Of a DNA stretch of 64,000 nucleotides, positions 43,083 through 52,896 are shown one piece after another. Positions within the stretch are counted from its first letter, which is position 1; each line of letters opens with the position of its first letter. The DNA comes from Deltaproteobacteria bacterium IMCC39524 (lineage in GTDB: Bacteria > Desulfobacterota > Desulfuromonadia > Desulfuromonadales > BM103), in the NCBI GenBank assembly GCA_029667085.1, contig JARUHJ010000001.1, positions 248,001 to 312,000 on the forward strand, given 5' to 3'. Made by a program: the position numbers and the translations under genes. The notes under the pieces are model-generated. The model was given only the letters and a program-made list of their open reading frames with translations. It had not been told where the DNA came from and searched no databases.

Positions 43083-43338
43083 ACCAACGCTTGCTAAATC
43101 TTTAAGACCTTTTATTGTTAAACATTAACCATTTGTCATGCTTGTGGGCAACTATTAAGAGGCGGTGTCTCAGCACCAATCCGATGTGGGATTTAAGAGA
43201 ACACCATGAAACACAAGAAGAAAAGAACTTTAGCTCATTAATTAAGAGGGGTAACCACCGTTTGTCACTTTTCTGGGACATTTAGAATGGCGGAAAACAT
43301 TACACCCTGTGACGAACCCATAACGAAAGGAGAGTGTC

Positions 43339-44916
43339 ATGAGGCTGAACAGATTGTATTTCGCGAGTTTTGCTCTAGTTGCTATGACGGTATTTATACC
43401 ACCAGCTGCAACCCACGTGCAGGCAGCAGAGAAGAAGCCCAATATCCTCGTGATATGGGGTGATGACGTCGGTCAAAGTAATATCAGCGCCTACACCAGG
43501 GGGTTGGTCGGTTATAAAACCCCTAACATTGACCGGATTGCCAATGAAGGCATCCTTTTTACTGATTATTATGGCGAGCAATCCTGTACCGCTGGTCGCT
43601 CATCTTTTATCATGGGTCAGAGCGTTTTCCGCACCGGCCTGTCTAAGGTCGGACTGCCGGGCGCCAAGGAAGGGATGCAGGTTGAAGATCCGAGCATTGC
43701 CGTGCTGTTAAAGGACCAGGGGTATACCACAGGACAATTCGGCAAAAACCACCTCGGTGACCGTGACGAGCACCTGCCGACCAACCATGGTTTCGATGAG
43801 TTTTACGGCAACCTGTACCACTTGAATGCAGAAGAAGAGCCGGAAAATGAGGATTACTTCAAGAATCCCGAATTGAAGAAAAAGTTCGGCCCGCGCGGCG
43901 TGATTCACTCCTGGGCCGAGGCTGACGGGACACAGAAGATTGAAGATACTGGCCCGCTGACCAAAAAACGAATGGAAACCGTCGATGACGATACGTCTGA
44001 TGTCGCTATCGCATTCATCAAGAAGGCTCACGAGGAAGGAACACCCTGGTTTGTCTGGTGGAGCGGAACGCGCATGCATTTCCGCACCCATGTCAAGGAG
44101 GAATTGCGAGGCATAAGCGGTCAGGACGAGTATGCCGATGGCATGATTGAGCATGACATGCATATCGGCAAATTCCTGAAAGCTCTCGATGAGTTGGGGA
44201 TAGCAGACAACACCATCGTGCACTATTCGACTGATAACGGTCCACACTACAACACCTGGCCCGATGCTGCCGCTACACCCTTTCGAGGCGAAAAGAACAC
44301 CAACTGGGAAGGTGGCTGGCGTGTCCCGGCGGCCGTTCGCTGGCCTGGCGTGATCATGCCCGGTTCGGTCAGTAACGGTGTCGTGCATCACATGGATTGG
44401 TTGCCGACCTTCGTCGCTGCCGCTGGCAAGAAAGATATCAAGGAAGATTTGCTGGACGGATACACCTCAAAGGCCCTTTCGCGTGATTACAAGATTCATT
44501 TGGATGGCTATGACCTCACGGAGCACTTGAAAAACCCGGACGAGGTCGAAAGCCCGCGCAAGGAGATCTTCTATTTCTCTGACGACGGCGATTTGACGGC
44601 GTTGCGTTATAGCGACTGGAAGATCATCTTCATGGAGCAGAAGGCCACTGGCACCTTCCGTGTTTGGATGGAGCCTTTCGTCCCGATGCGAGTTCCTATG
44701 ATTGAAAACCTCCGGCGTGATCCCTATGAGAGAGCATCAATAACCTCGAACACTTATTTTGATTGGATGCTTGATCGAGCCTTTCTGCTGGTGCCTGCAC
44801 AGGCCTACGTAGGGAATTTCTTGAAGACATTCAAGGATTATCCGCCACGTCAGAAAGCGGCCAGTTTTAGTCTCGACAAGGTTATGGAACAGATGCAACA
44901 GCCTGCCTCGCACTGA
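43339..44916 (+). CDS. Type I arylsulfatase (formylglycine-dependent), secreted
   Basis: 525 residues. A signal peptide (about 1-29, ending THVQA) precedes KPNILVIWGDDVGQSNISAY, the metal-binding start of type I sulfatases. The formylglycine site is CTAGR at C83-R87 in GEQSCTAGRSSFI, with Ala in place of the commoner Pro. TTGQFGKNHLGD and STDNGPHYNTWPD supply other active-site residues. C83 must be oxidised by FGE or anSME; neither gene is in the window. It would release sulfate from aryl or sugar sulfates outside the cytoplasm. AAAGGAGAG precedes the ATG. Confidence 0.92.
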   Translation: MRLNRLYFASFALVAMTVFIPPAATHVQAAEKKPNILVIWGDDVGQSNISAYTRGLVGYKTPNIDRIANEGILFTDYYGEQSCTAGRSSFIMGQSVFRTGLSKVGLPGAKEGMQVEDPSIAVLLKDQGYTTGQFGKNHLGDRDEHLPTNHGFDEFYGNLYHLNAEEEPENEDYFKNPELKKKFGPRGVIHSWAEADGTQKIEDTGPLTKKRMETVDDDTSDVAIAFIKKAHEEGTPWFVWWSGTRMHFRTHVKEELRGISGQDEYADGMIEHDMHIGKFLKALDELGIADNTIVHYSTDNGPHYNTWPDAAATPFRGEKNTNWEGGWRVPAAVRWPGVIMPGSVSNGVVHHMDWLPTFVAAAGKKDIKEDLLDGYTSKALSRDYKIHLDGYDLTEHLKNPDEVESPRKEIFYFSDDGDLTALRYSDWKIIFMEQKATGTFRVWMEPFVPMRVPMIENLRRDPYERASITSNTYFDWMLDRAFLLVPAQAYVGNFLKTFKDYPPRQKAASFSLDKVMEQMQQPASH

Positions 44917-44933
44917 GGTTATACTCATCTCAA

Positions 44934-44966
44934 GGGGCGCACCGTGAATGGTGCGCCCCTTTCTAA
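44934..44966 (+). terminator. Intrinsic terminator after arylsulfatase gene
   Basis: GGGGCGCACC (44934-44943) and GGTGCGCCCC (44950-44959) form a perfect 10-bp stem, loop GTGAAT, then TTTCTAA. Confidence 0.9.
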
Positions 44967-45012
44967 ATGCTTTTAGTTTGAAGCTACGGATAATTAGTAA
45001 AGGTTTTACGTT

Positions 45013-46722
45013 ATGAAATCAGCTAAGTTGAAGGTTATGTTTGGTCTTTTAATGTGTTTTTTCATGCTGACTGTGTCTGTTGTACAGGCGAGTTCTGCTC
45101 CAAAATTGGTATTACAGATCACCATTGATGCCCTGCGAGGCGATCTACCGACCCGTTACTATGACCGCCTGGGTGAAAACGGTTTCCGCTACCTCTGGGA
45201 GAAGGGGACCGTCTATAAGGATGCTCATCATGCTCACGCCAACACCGAGACCATCGTCGGTCATGCAACCCTGGCGACCGGAGCGCACCCTGCCACACAC
45301 GGTATGATCGGCAACGTCTGGTTTGACCGCACCGAAAACCGGACCATGTATAACATCGAGGATGACCGTTATAAGCTGCTGACGGTCGGCGCTGGTGTCG
45401 ACCAGGATGCCGAGATCGATTCGACCCAGAAGGCGGCCAAGAGCGACGGTCGCTCGCCGTCAGCGATCATGGTAACAACAACCGGCGATGAACTGGCGCT
45501 CAATACCGCCGGGCGTGCCAAGGTTTTTGCCGTGTCGGTCAAGGATCGCGGCGCCGTGTCGATGGCCGGACATGCCGGCAAAGCCTTCTGGTTCTCCAAG
45601 GCCAGTGGCGAATTCGTGACCAGCAATTACTACTACGACGCTTACCCCGAATGGGTCAACGAGTGGAACGCGCGCAAGCTCTCCTCAGCCTATTCCGGCA
45701 AAGCCTGGGAGCTGTTGCATGATCAGGGCAGTTACCTGTTCGGCGATGCCGATGACAAGGCTTGGGAAACCGACCTGGCCGGCTTCGGCAGGACTTTCCC
45801 GCACCCCTACGGAGAAGCGGACGGCAAATACTACACAACCCTGTTGACGCTGAGCCCAGCCGGGGATGAGTTGACCCTGTCTTTTGCCAAGGAATTGATC
45901 AGCAAGGAGCAGTTGGGCCAGGATGATATCCCCGATTTTCTCGGCGTCAGTTTCTCTTCCACCGATTATGTAGGTCACATTTTCGGTCCGTCCAGCCTGG
46001 AAACAGAAGATAACCTCTTGCGCCTCGATCGGTCGCTTGCCGATCTGCTGGCCTTCATTGACAAGCAGGTTGGTCTCGACAACACGCTGATCGTCCTTTC
46101 TGCTGACCACGGCGGCCCGGAGGTTCCTGGCTACCTGAATGAATTCGGCATTGACGCTGGCTATTCTGACCCTGAAAAATGGGACAAGCAGCCGGCTCTG
46201 GCGGTTTTAAAAAATGAGTTCGGTGTCGATAAGGAGCTGATTTCCGGCTACAATCACCCTTATGTCTACCTCAATCAAGAGGTGATCCAGCAACGTGAGC
46301 TGGATCCTCGCGAGGTTGAGCAGGCGATCGCTGCAGAACTGCTGCAATTCGAGGGAATTGCCCAGGCCGTCGGCAGCACTGCATTGCGTGAGGGAAACCT
46401 GCCGGATACCACGCTGAACCAGGCAATCCTCAAGAACTTCAACCCGAACCGTTCCGGTGACATCTATGTGGTCTTTAAACCGCATTGGTTTATTAATGAT
46501 TTTGACGGCCTGAGTGTGGCCGCGACCCATGGTTCACCCTGGAAGTATGATACCTACGTACCGATTGTTTTTGTCGGAGCGAATATCCCTGCGCAGCATA
46601 TTGAACGCCGGGTGCTGACCGTTGATGTTGCGCCAACTCTGACAGCGCTTCTCGGTATCAAGCCGCCTTCGGGAGCGGCGGGCGTTCCTTTGGTTGAAGT
46701 CTTTGGCGGGCAAGAACGATAA
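45013..46722 (+). CDS. Secreted alkaline phosphatase-superfamily enzyme (PafA-like)
   Basis: 569 residues. A signal peptide (about 1-27, ending VVQASS) is followed by LQITIDALRGDLPTRYYDRL with a metal-binding aspartate, and AHANTETIVGHATLATGAHP with a Thr nucleophile (T78 or T80) as in PafA and nucleotide pyrophosphatases. SADHGGPEVPG (about 361-371) and ATHGSPWKYDTYVPIVF give the remaining metal ligands. A phosphate monoesterase is likely, diesterase possible. With the two sulfatases upstream it makes a row of secreted ester hydrolases. Confidence 0.88.
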   Translation: MKSAKLKVMFGLLMCFFMLTVSVVQASSAPKLVLQITIDALRGDLPTRYYDRLGENGFRYLWEKGTVYKDAHHAHANTETIVGHATLATGAHPATHGMIGNVWFDRTENRTMYNIEDDRYKLLTVGAGVDQDAEIDSTQKAAKSDGRSPSAIMVTTTGDELALNTAGRAKVFAVSVKDRGAVSMAGHAGKAFWFSKASGEFVTSNYYYDAYPEWVNEWNARKLSSAYSGKAWELLHDQGSYLFGDADDKAWETDLAGFGRTFPHPYGEADGKYYTTLLTLSPAGDELTLSFAKELISKEQLGQDDIPDFLGVSFSSTDYVGHIFGPSSLETEDNLLRLDRSLADLLAFIDKQVGLDNTLIVLSADHGGPEVPGYLNEFGIDAGYSDPEKWDKQPALAVLKNEFGVDKELISGYNHPYVYLNQEVIQQRELDPREVEQAIAAELLQFEGIAQAVGSTALREGNLPDTTLNQAILKNFNPNRSGDIYVVFKPHWFINDFDGLSVAATHGSPWKYDTYVPIVFVGANIPAQHIERRVLTVDVAPTLTALLGIKPPSGAAGVPLVEVFGGQER

Positions 46723-46920
46723 GGCCCTTTCTTTTCGGATTGGGGGCACTTACATGAGACTCTTCAGTGTGAGTGCCTCCTCAGTGAAGAACAGAAGAGG
46801 CCTGCTCTGATCATCCCAGCTTTAAGTTTTATTTAACCTGTCTTTATGCTAAAGTCCGACCTAAGTTACTAATCACATTGAAGTTAGCGTAACCAAGTAC
46901 CTCGGGACGATTAATTTCTC

Positions 46921-48195
46921 ATGAAGCAATCCAGGCGGTCGATCACCGATCTTATCCTGCACCTGCATCCGCACACCGTGCCCCGGGAAACGCTACGAGT
47001 TTCTCTGAGCTGGGGATTGGGCGGGATGGCCGCGGTGCTGGTCGGCCTGTTGTTTCTGACTGGCATCCTGCAACTCTTCGTTTACCAATCGTCTGTTCAT
47101 CAAGCCTATGCCTCTGTTCTGATCCTGACCCGGGAGGTGCCCTTCGGCTTGTGGGTCCGCAATATTCATCACTGGAGTGCCAACCTGCTGGTTGTTGCTG
47201 CCGTGCTGCACCTGCTGCGGGTAGCTTTGACCGGCGCGTTCGGGCAGGGCAGGCGCCTCAACTGGGTCGTCGGCCTGTTCCTGCTTTTCCTGCTGCTCTC
47301 TGCTAACTTCACCGGCTATCTGCTGCCCTGGGACCAGCTTGCTTACTGGGCAGTTACCATCTGCACCAGCATGCTCGGCTACATTCCGATCTGCGGGCCC
47401 TGGCTACTGGAACTCTTCCGCGGCGGTTCAGAAATCGGTGGCCCGACCTTGGCCAATTTCTTTGTCCTGCATGTCGCCTTCATCCCCGGCAGCCTGTTTG
47501 TCCTGATGCTCTGGCACTTCTGGTTGGTTCGCCGGGCCGGCGGCCTGGTGCAGGTTAAAAAGGACGAACAGGTTCCAGTCGACCGTGTGCCGACCGTCCC
47601 CGACCTGGTGGTACGTGAAGCGGCCTTCGGTCTGTTGCTGATCGCTTTTGTGCTGATTCTGGCGATTGTCTGGGACGCTCCCTTGCTGGAGCAGGCCAAC
47701 CCGGGCATGAGCCCCAACCCGGCCAAAGCCCCCTGGTATTTCCTCGGCTTCCAGGAGCTGCTGCTGCACCTGCACCCGGTCTTCGCCACCCTTGTCTGGC
47801 CGCTGATGGGTGCTCTGGCTTTTCTGTGTGTCCCATTCTGGGCCGACAGCTCTCTACCGACTGGAGTCTGGTTCGGATCAGCGCGTGGGCGGACTTTGGC
47901 GGTCTGGACTTCAGCGGTTGGCGCGGGGGCAACCCTGGCCCTTGTCTTGACAGACAACCTGTTGCTGCAGTCGGCCGCGCCGGTGTCCAATACCCTGATG
48001 ACTCGTGGCCTGCTGCCGACGGGTTTGTTGATTGCCCTGTTGGCAGGCCTTTATTTTTTGCTGGTCAGGAAACTGAAATACACGCGTGCCGAGACCGTGA
48101 TGGCCGGCATCATCCTGACGTTGGTTGTATTGACGGCCTGCACGATTATCGGCGTCTGGTTTCGTGGTCCGGAGATGCATTTGAGTTGGCCATAG
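46921..48195 (+). CDS. Cytochrome b subunit of a bc-type quinol oxidoreductase
   Basis: 424 residues, polytopic. The N-terminal four-helix part binds two b haems: IHHWSANLLVVAAVLHLLRV and FVLHVAFIPGSLFVLMLWHFW carry the paired histidines, with LLPWDQLAYWAVTI near the quinol site. The C-terminal part (about 225-424), equivalent to cytochrome b6f subunit IV, has PNPAKAPWYFLGFQELLLHL. This single-chain b protein heads an operon with a Rieske protein and an eight-haem cytochrome, so electrons should pass from menaquinol to periplasmic cytochromes. Confidence 0.92.
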   Translation: MKQSRRSITDLILHLHPHTVPRETLRVSLSWGLGGMAAVLVGLLFLTGILQLFVYQSSVHQAYASVLILTREVPFGLWVRNIHHWSANLLVVAAVLHLLRVALTGAFGQGRRLNWVVGLFLLFLLLSANFTGYLLPWDQLAYWAVTICTSMLGYIPICGPWLLELFRGGSEIGGPTLANFFVLHVAFIPGSLFVLMLWHFWLVRRAGGLVQVKKDEQVPVDRVPTVPDLVVREAAFGLLLIAFVLILAIVWDAPLLEQANPGMSPNPAKAPWYFLGFQELLLHLHPVFATLVWPLMGALAFLCVPFWADSSLPTGVWFGSARGRTLAVWTSAVGAGATLALVLTDNLLLQSAAPVSNTLMTRGLLPTGLLIALLAGLYFLLVRKLKYTRAETVMAGIILTLVVLTACTIIGVWFRGPEMHLSWP

Positions 48196-48291
48196 GGCCG
48201 TGACGCGGAACGCGGTACGAGGGACGTAAAAATCTATGATCTAGAACTGCGTGCATGGCTTTTATCTGCGGCTAAGAATAAGGTTTTAAAG

Positions 48292-48801
48292 ATGGTTGAA
48301 AACCAAAATAAAGAAACGACAGAAAATCCTGACCGCCGTCGGTTCCTGAACCAAGTCTGGGCGTTTTTTGGTCTCGTGGCTGCAGCCGAATTCGGCTGGC
48401 TGGGTCTGTCGTTCATGAACTCACGCAAGGAGCGCAATCGTCCGGCCAAGACGGAGAGTATTGTCACTGCCGGGTCAGTCGAACGGTTCACGCCGGGCAC
48501 AGTGACCGCTGTTCCTGTTGGTCAGTTCTACTTGGCTTGTTTAGGTGATGGTAGTTTCCTCGCTTTATCGCGAACCTGCACTCATCTTGGCTGTTCGGTG
48601 CCTTGGGACGAAGAGAAGAACAAGTTTGTCTGCCCGTGCCATGGCTCCACGTTCAGCCTGACCGGTGAAGTGCTGACGGCACCTGCTCCGCGGCCACTGG
48701 ATACTTATCCGGTGCGGATTGAGAACGGGATTGTGAAGGTTGATACTTCTGTCACGCAGAAACGTGAGAGGTTTGAACCGGCACAGGCGACACGGATTTG
48801 A
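48292..48801 (+). CDS. Rieske iron-sulfur protein
   Basis: 169 residues. A cytoplasmic start with RRRFLNQVWAFFGLVAAAEF leads into one membrane anchor. The Rieske domain has CTHLGC (about 103-108) and CPCHGSTF (about 120-127), which bind the [2Fe-2S] cluster through two Cys and two His. It lies 96 bp after the cytochrome b gene; the gap contains a GCGGAACGCGGTACGAGGG stretch that recurs near 57415. It is part of the bc-type complex. Confidence 0.93.
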   Translation: MVENQNKETTENPDRRRFLNQVWAFFGLVAAAEFGWLGLSFMNSRKERNRPAKTESIVTAGSVERFTPGTVTAVPVGQFYLACLGDGSFLALSRTCTHLGCSVPWDEEKNKFVCPCHGSTFSLTGEVLTAPAPRPLDTYPVRIENGIVKVDTSVTQKRERFEPAQATRI

Positions 48802-48871
48802 CCTCGGGACGAGGGACGCGAAAGTCTAGGGGACTGTCCCTTGGTGGACTGTCCCCGGATTATCAAAACAG

Positions 48872-51148
48872 ATGAAGCAATCATCTACTGACATAAATCG
48901 CTGGGAACGGATCGCATTGGCTGCGGCCATTGTCATCCTATTGTCTCCAGCACTCTACCTGCTCAAGGCGCAGACTGTTGAACCTCTTCCTGCTGCCGGG
49001 CCTGTGGAGTTTGTTGGTAGTGAGAAGTGCAAGAAATGTCATGAAACCGCCTATAACAAGTGGAAGGGTTCTCATCATGATCTGGCCATGGACGTGGCCA
49101 ATGACACGACGGTGCTGGGCGACTTTAATGATGTCAGTTATACCGACCCATACAACAAGGTCACCTCTCGCTTCTATCGCAAAGGCGATAAATACTTTGT
49201 GCAGACCGAGGGGCCGGATGGACAGCCCGGCGAATTTGAGATCACGTACACCTTTGGTTTTTATCCTTTGCAGCAGTACCTGGTGCCGTTTCCTGATGGA
49301 CGGCTGCAATGTCTGAACATCGCCTGGGATATCGAGAAGAAGGTCTGGTACCGCTTGCCGCCATACGAAGTGGAAGGACCGGATGACTGGCTGCACTGGA
49401 CCAGAGGAGGGCAGACTTGGAACGTTATGTGTGCCGAGTGCCACTCAACCCGGCTGAACAAGGGTTTTGAACCTGATACCGGGACCTATCAAACCACCTG
49501 GTTCGAGATCGATGTTGGTTGTGAAGCTTGCCACGGTCCAGGATCGAAACATCTGGCCTGGGCGGACAAGCCTGCATTCGCAAGGGCAAAAACTGCGAAC
49601 TATGATCTTGAAATCCACACCAACAGTCTTGAGACCACAGAACAGATTAAGCTCTGCGCACCCTGTCATTCCCGGCGTTTTCAGCTTGGTGATAACCAGC
49701 ATGTCGAGGGTGAGTTGCTCGATGTCATGGTACCGCAACTTCTAAACGAAGGGCTCTACTATCCTGACGGCCAGATCCTCGACGAGGTCTATGTCTATGG
49801 ATCCTTTGTGCAGAGCAAGATGTACCAGCACGGCGTGCGCTGCAGCGATTGTCACGACGTCCACAGCCTCAAGCGCCACAAGGAGAAGAATGACCTTTGC
49901 ACCCAGTGTCATCGCGCAGAAACTTATGACAGCAAGGAACATCACTTCCACAAAAAAGTTCACAATGGCCAGCCGAGTGAAGGTCACCTCTGCGTCAAGT
50001 GCCATATGCCGGGTCGCATCTACATGGGAGCCGACTATCGACCCGACCACAGCCTGCGCATTCCCCGTCCTGATCTGAGCGCCGAGCTCGGTACCCCGAA
50101 TGCCTGCTCGGCAATAGGCTGCCATGCTGACAAGCCGTTGTCGTGGAATGTCGAGCATTACACCAAGTGGTACGGGGAGACCCGCAAGCCGCATTACGGC
50201 ACCATCATCGCCGCTGGTCGCGCTCGTCAACCAGAGGCCGAGGTCGACCTGATCCGCTTAGCTGAAGACCCGTTGGTGCCGACTATTGCCCGTGCGACCG
50301 GACTGGAACTATTGCGTTCTTATCCCAGCCCTGCCAGTCAGGCGACTTTAGCCAAGGCACTAGAGGATGATGACGCGCTGTTACGCTATACAGCGATTCG
50401 CAGCCTGGAATATTTTGATGCTGAAACCCGGCTGAAACGGATCGCACCGAAACTCTATGATCCGGTCAAGGCGGTGCGTATGGAAGCTGCCATGATGTTG
50501 TCGGTTCTGCCGGAAGAGCGGTTGCGAGAGGATGATCGGGAAGCGTTTCGCCAGGGGCTTGCGGAATATCGTGAAGCAATGCTCTATAACGCCGATCTCG
50601 CCGCCCAGCGCTACAATATCGGCAACCTGGCTGCTAATCTCGGTGACGAGAACCAGGCTGTTGCAGCCTACCTCAAGGCCATTGCCATCGACGACCAGTT
50701 CTACCCGGCCATGGTCAACCTGGCCATGCTGTACAACCGGCAGGGCAATAATGCTGAAGCCGAGAAATTGTTGCGGGATGTGGTCGATCAGTATCCACAG
50801 CTTTACGAAACCGCTTATTCTCTCGGTTTGCTGCTCGCCGAGATGCAGCGCTACGTGGAGGCCGAAAAATACCTGCATCAGGCTGCTGCCGGGATGCCTG
50901 ACTACGGCCGCATCCATTATAACCATGGCCAGGTTTTGCTGGTACTGAACCGGGAAGAGCAGGCCGAAAGTTCATTGCGCAAGGCACTGTCGGTTGAACC
51001 GCTGAACCTGGACTACTTTGTCGTATTGGCCAATCATTACCTCAAGTCCGGGCGCCCCGCGCTGGCGAAAAAGCTTGCTGAAAACACCATTCAGCAATTC
51101 CCCGATCATGCCGCGGCACGCAGCTTGTTGCAGCAACTGGGTCAATAA
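48872..51148 (+). CDS. Octahaem cytochrome c with HEAT-like and TPR domains
   Basis: 758 residues. An N-terminal anchor or signal (about 14-32) precedes a multihaem domain with seven CXXCH sites (CKKCH, CAECH, CEACH, CAPCH, CSDCH, CTQCH, CVKCH) and one CX4CH (CSAIGCH), so up to eight haems in the first 430 residues. GSEKCKKCHETAYNKWKGSH resembles the cytochrome c554/NrfA-like superfamily start. HEAT-type repeats follow (LRYTAIRSLEYFDAETRL) and then TPRs (YYPAMVNLAMLYNRQGN-type) to the end. It is the third gene of the cytochrome b/Rieske operon and probably its electron acceptor or a terminal reductase. Confidence 0.9.
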   Translation: MKQSSTDINRWERIALAAAIVILLSPALYLLKAQTVEPLPAAGPVEFVGSEKCKKCHETAYNKWKGSHHDLAMDVANDTTVLGDFNDVSYTDPYNKVTSRFYRKGDKYFVQTEGPDGQPGEFEITYTFGFYPLQQYLVPFPDGRLQCLNIAWDIEKKVWYRLPPYEVEGPDDWLHWTRGGQTWNVMCAECHSTRLNKGFEPDTGTYQTTWFEIDVGCEACHGPGSKHLAWADKPAFARAKTANYDLEIHTNSLETTEQIKLCAPCHSRRFQLGDNQHVEGELLDVMVPQLLNEGLYYPDGQILDEVYVYGSFVQSKMYQHGVRCSDCHDVHSLKRHKEKNDLCTQCHRAETYDSKEHHFHKKVHNGQPSEGHLCVKCHMPGRIYMGADYRPDHSLRIPRPDLSAELGTPNACSAIGCHADKPLSWNVEHYTKWYGETRKPHYGTIIAAGRARQPEAEVDLIRLAEDPLVPTIARATGLELLRSYPSPASQATLAKALEDDDALLRYTAIRSLEYFDAETRLKRIAPKLYDPVKAVRMEAAMMLSVLPEERLREDDREAFRQGLAEYREAMLYNADLAAQRYNIGNLAANLGDENQAVAAYLKAIAIDDQFYPAMVNLAMLYNRQGNNAEAEKLLRDVVDQYPQLYETAYSLGLLLAEMQRYVEAEKYLHQAAAGMPDYGRIHYNHGQVLLVLNREEQAESSLRKALSVEPLNLDYFVVLANHYLKSGRPALAKKLAENTIQQFPDHAAARSLLQQLGQ

Positions 51149-51296
51149 CATTTCAACACTTTTGAGATGAAAACCGTTTTTTTCTTGTTAGAGTTAAGCG
51201 TGAAGCCATAGAACCTACAAACACCTTAATGCTGTCCGTGAGTTAATGCTAAGTATGATGTGTTTCTCGATTCCCTTTCAAAAGAGGTCAATAATC

Positions 51297-52571
51297 ATGA
51301 GTTCCTATCGTGTTGTTCTGTTCGCTGTATTGACGATCTGCTTGTTGCCCTTTTCAACCCAAGCCGCCGGACTCTGGCTCTACGAGCAGGCAGCACCGGA
51401 TATGGGTCTCGCTGCAGCCGGTCGCGCTGCTCTGGCCCAGGATGCATCGACGGTGGCCTATAACCCCGCTGGGATGACCCTTTTGGATCGCGATCAGCTC
51501 GAAGGCGGTCTGCTTGGCATATTTGTGACCGCCAAGTTCGATTCAGACTCCACCACTTTTAGTGGAGGTGATGGCGGCGATGCCGGAGGCTTTGTGCCAG
51601 CGGGAAGTTTTTCCTACGTGTACGGACTCTCTGATGACCTTAAACTCGGTGTGGCAATGGGCTCCAATTTCGGTCTGGGGCTTGATTACGGCTCACAATG
51701 GTCTGGCCGCTACTACGTTCAGGAAGGGGAAATAGTCGTCATGGGGGTTAATCCGAATGTCGGCTACCGGGTCAACGATTGGCTCTCGGTCGGCGCCGGT
51801 TTCAGCATCCTGTATGGCGAGTTGAACCAAAAAGTTGCGGTCAACAATCCTTTGAACAACCCTGACGGCCAACTGAAGCTCGATGCGGACGACTTGGGTT
51901 ATGGCTATAATTTGGGTGTTCTGGTTGAACCTTCGCCAAAGACCCGCCTGGGGTTGACCTATCGATCCAAGATTGATCTTGAATTTGACGATGCGGTCAG
52001 CGCCCGGAACCTATCGCCCGCGCTGTCGACGATTATTGACCTGGCTCTCGGTTCAAACCGGAAAGTTGATATGGAGCTAACCGTGCCTCAGGCCGTGATG
52101 TTCAGCATCTTCAACCAATTGAACGACCAGTGGGCGATCATGGGCAACGTTGGTTGGCAGGACCAGTCGGATTTTGGCAAGACCGGCATCAGCCTGGCAT
52201 CGTCCGCCGGCTCAAACTCGGTGACAGCAGATCGTAATTTCCATGACACATGGCATTATGCTTTCGGCACCCAATATCGGTTCGCACCGCAGTGGTTGCT
52301 CTCGGCCGGAGTTGCTTATGACGATTCACCCGTTGATGATGAAGATCGCACCCCGGATATGCCGCTTGACCGCCAGATTCGATACGCTACGGGCTTACAG
52401 TACGACCTGAGTGAAGATGTGACTATCGGTGCGGCCTACACATTCCTTGATACTGGCGACGCGAAGATCGAAATTGACGGTGCAGACAATCCTTTGCGCG
52501 GTGAGTTAGTCGGTGATTACAGCTCCAACTACGTGAACTTTTTCAATGTGAACGTAGTTTACCGGTTCTGA
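51297..52571 (+). CDS. FadL/OmpP1-family outer-membrane porin
   Basis: 424 residues. A signal peptide (about 1-24, ending STQA) is followed by AGLWLYEQAAPDMGLAAAGR and ALAQDASTVAYNPAGMTLLD, the FadL N-terminal hatch pattern with NPAGM. A 14-strand barrel ends in FFNVNVVYRF. Members transport long-chain fatty acids or hydrophobic aromatics across the outer membrane. I start at 51297 with AAAGAGGTC upstream; 17 extra codons upstream are not signal-like. Alkyl alcohols released by the alkyl sulfatase 8 kb away would be plausible cargo, but this is speculation. Confidence 0.9.
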   Translation: MSSYRVVLFAVLTICLLPFSTQAAGLWLYEQAAPDMGLAAAGRAALAQDASTVAYNPAGMTLLDRDQLEGGLLGIFVTAKFDSDSTTFSGGDGGDAGGFVPAGSFSYVYGLSDDLKLGVAMGSNFGLGLDYGSQWSGRYYVQEGEIVVMGVNPNVGYRVNDWLSVGAGFSILYGELNQKVAVNNPLNNPDGQLKLDADDLGYGYNLGVLVEPSPKTRLGLTYRSKIDLEFDDAVSARNLSPALSTIIDLALGSNRKVDMELTVPQAVMFSIFNQLNDQWAIMGNVGWQDQSDFGKTGISLASSAGSNSVTADRNFHDTWHYAFGTQYRFAPQWLLSAGVAYDDSPVDDEDRTPDMPLDRQIRYATGLQYDLSEDVTIGAAYTFLDTGDAKIEIDGADNPLRGELVGDYSSNYVNFFNVNVVYRF

Positions 52572-52682
52572 TCTGCAATCTGCCCAGTGATCTCAGCGAA
52601 GACATGCCTGTTGGCTATGTCTTCCAGTTCCTGGATGCGCAGTGTTTCCATTTGTTCAGTGAGTAATGCGGGAAAAGAGGAG

Positions 52683-52718
52683 GGGTGTAATCCTTTTGGA
52701 TCACGCCCTTACTTTTGT
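52683..52718 (+). terminator. Hairpin terminator after the FadL gene
   Basis: GGGTGTAATCC (52683-52693) pairs with GGATCACGCCC (52698-52708), one mismatch, loop TTTT, followed by TTACTTTTG. The rest of the 325-bp gap up to the next gene shows nothing else recognisable. Confidence 0.65.
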
Positions 52719-52896
52719 GGTGCCTCGAATTAGCAAGAACTGTTCAGACCAGTCTGTTTTGGTTTCTCTGTTCATCTGGCAATGTCTCTTTAAATAAACA
52801 CCGTTAGTGCTAAACTACTGAAAGTCATCGAAGTATTTATGTGAGTGAACACTTATTCTGCTTGTTGAGGCCGGGATAAAATTGCCATACTTTAAT

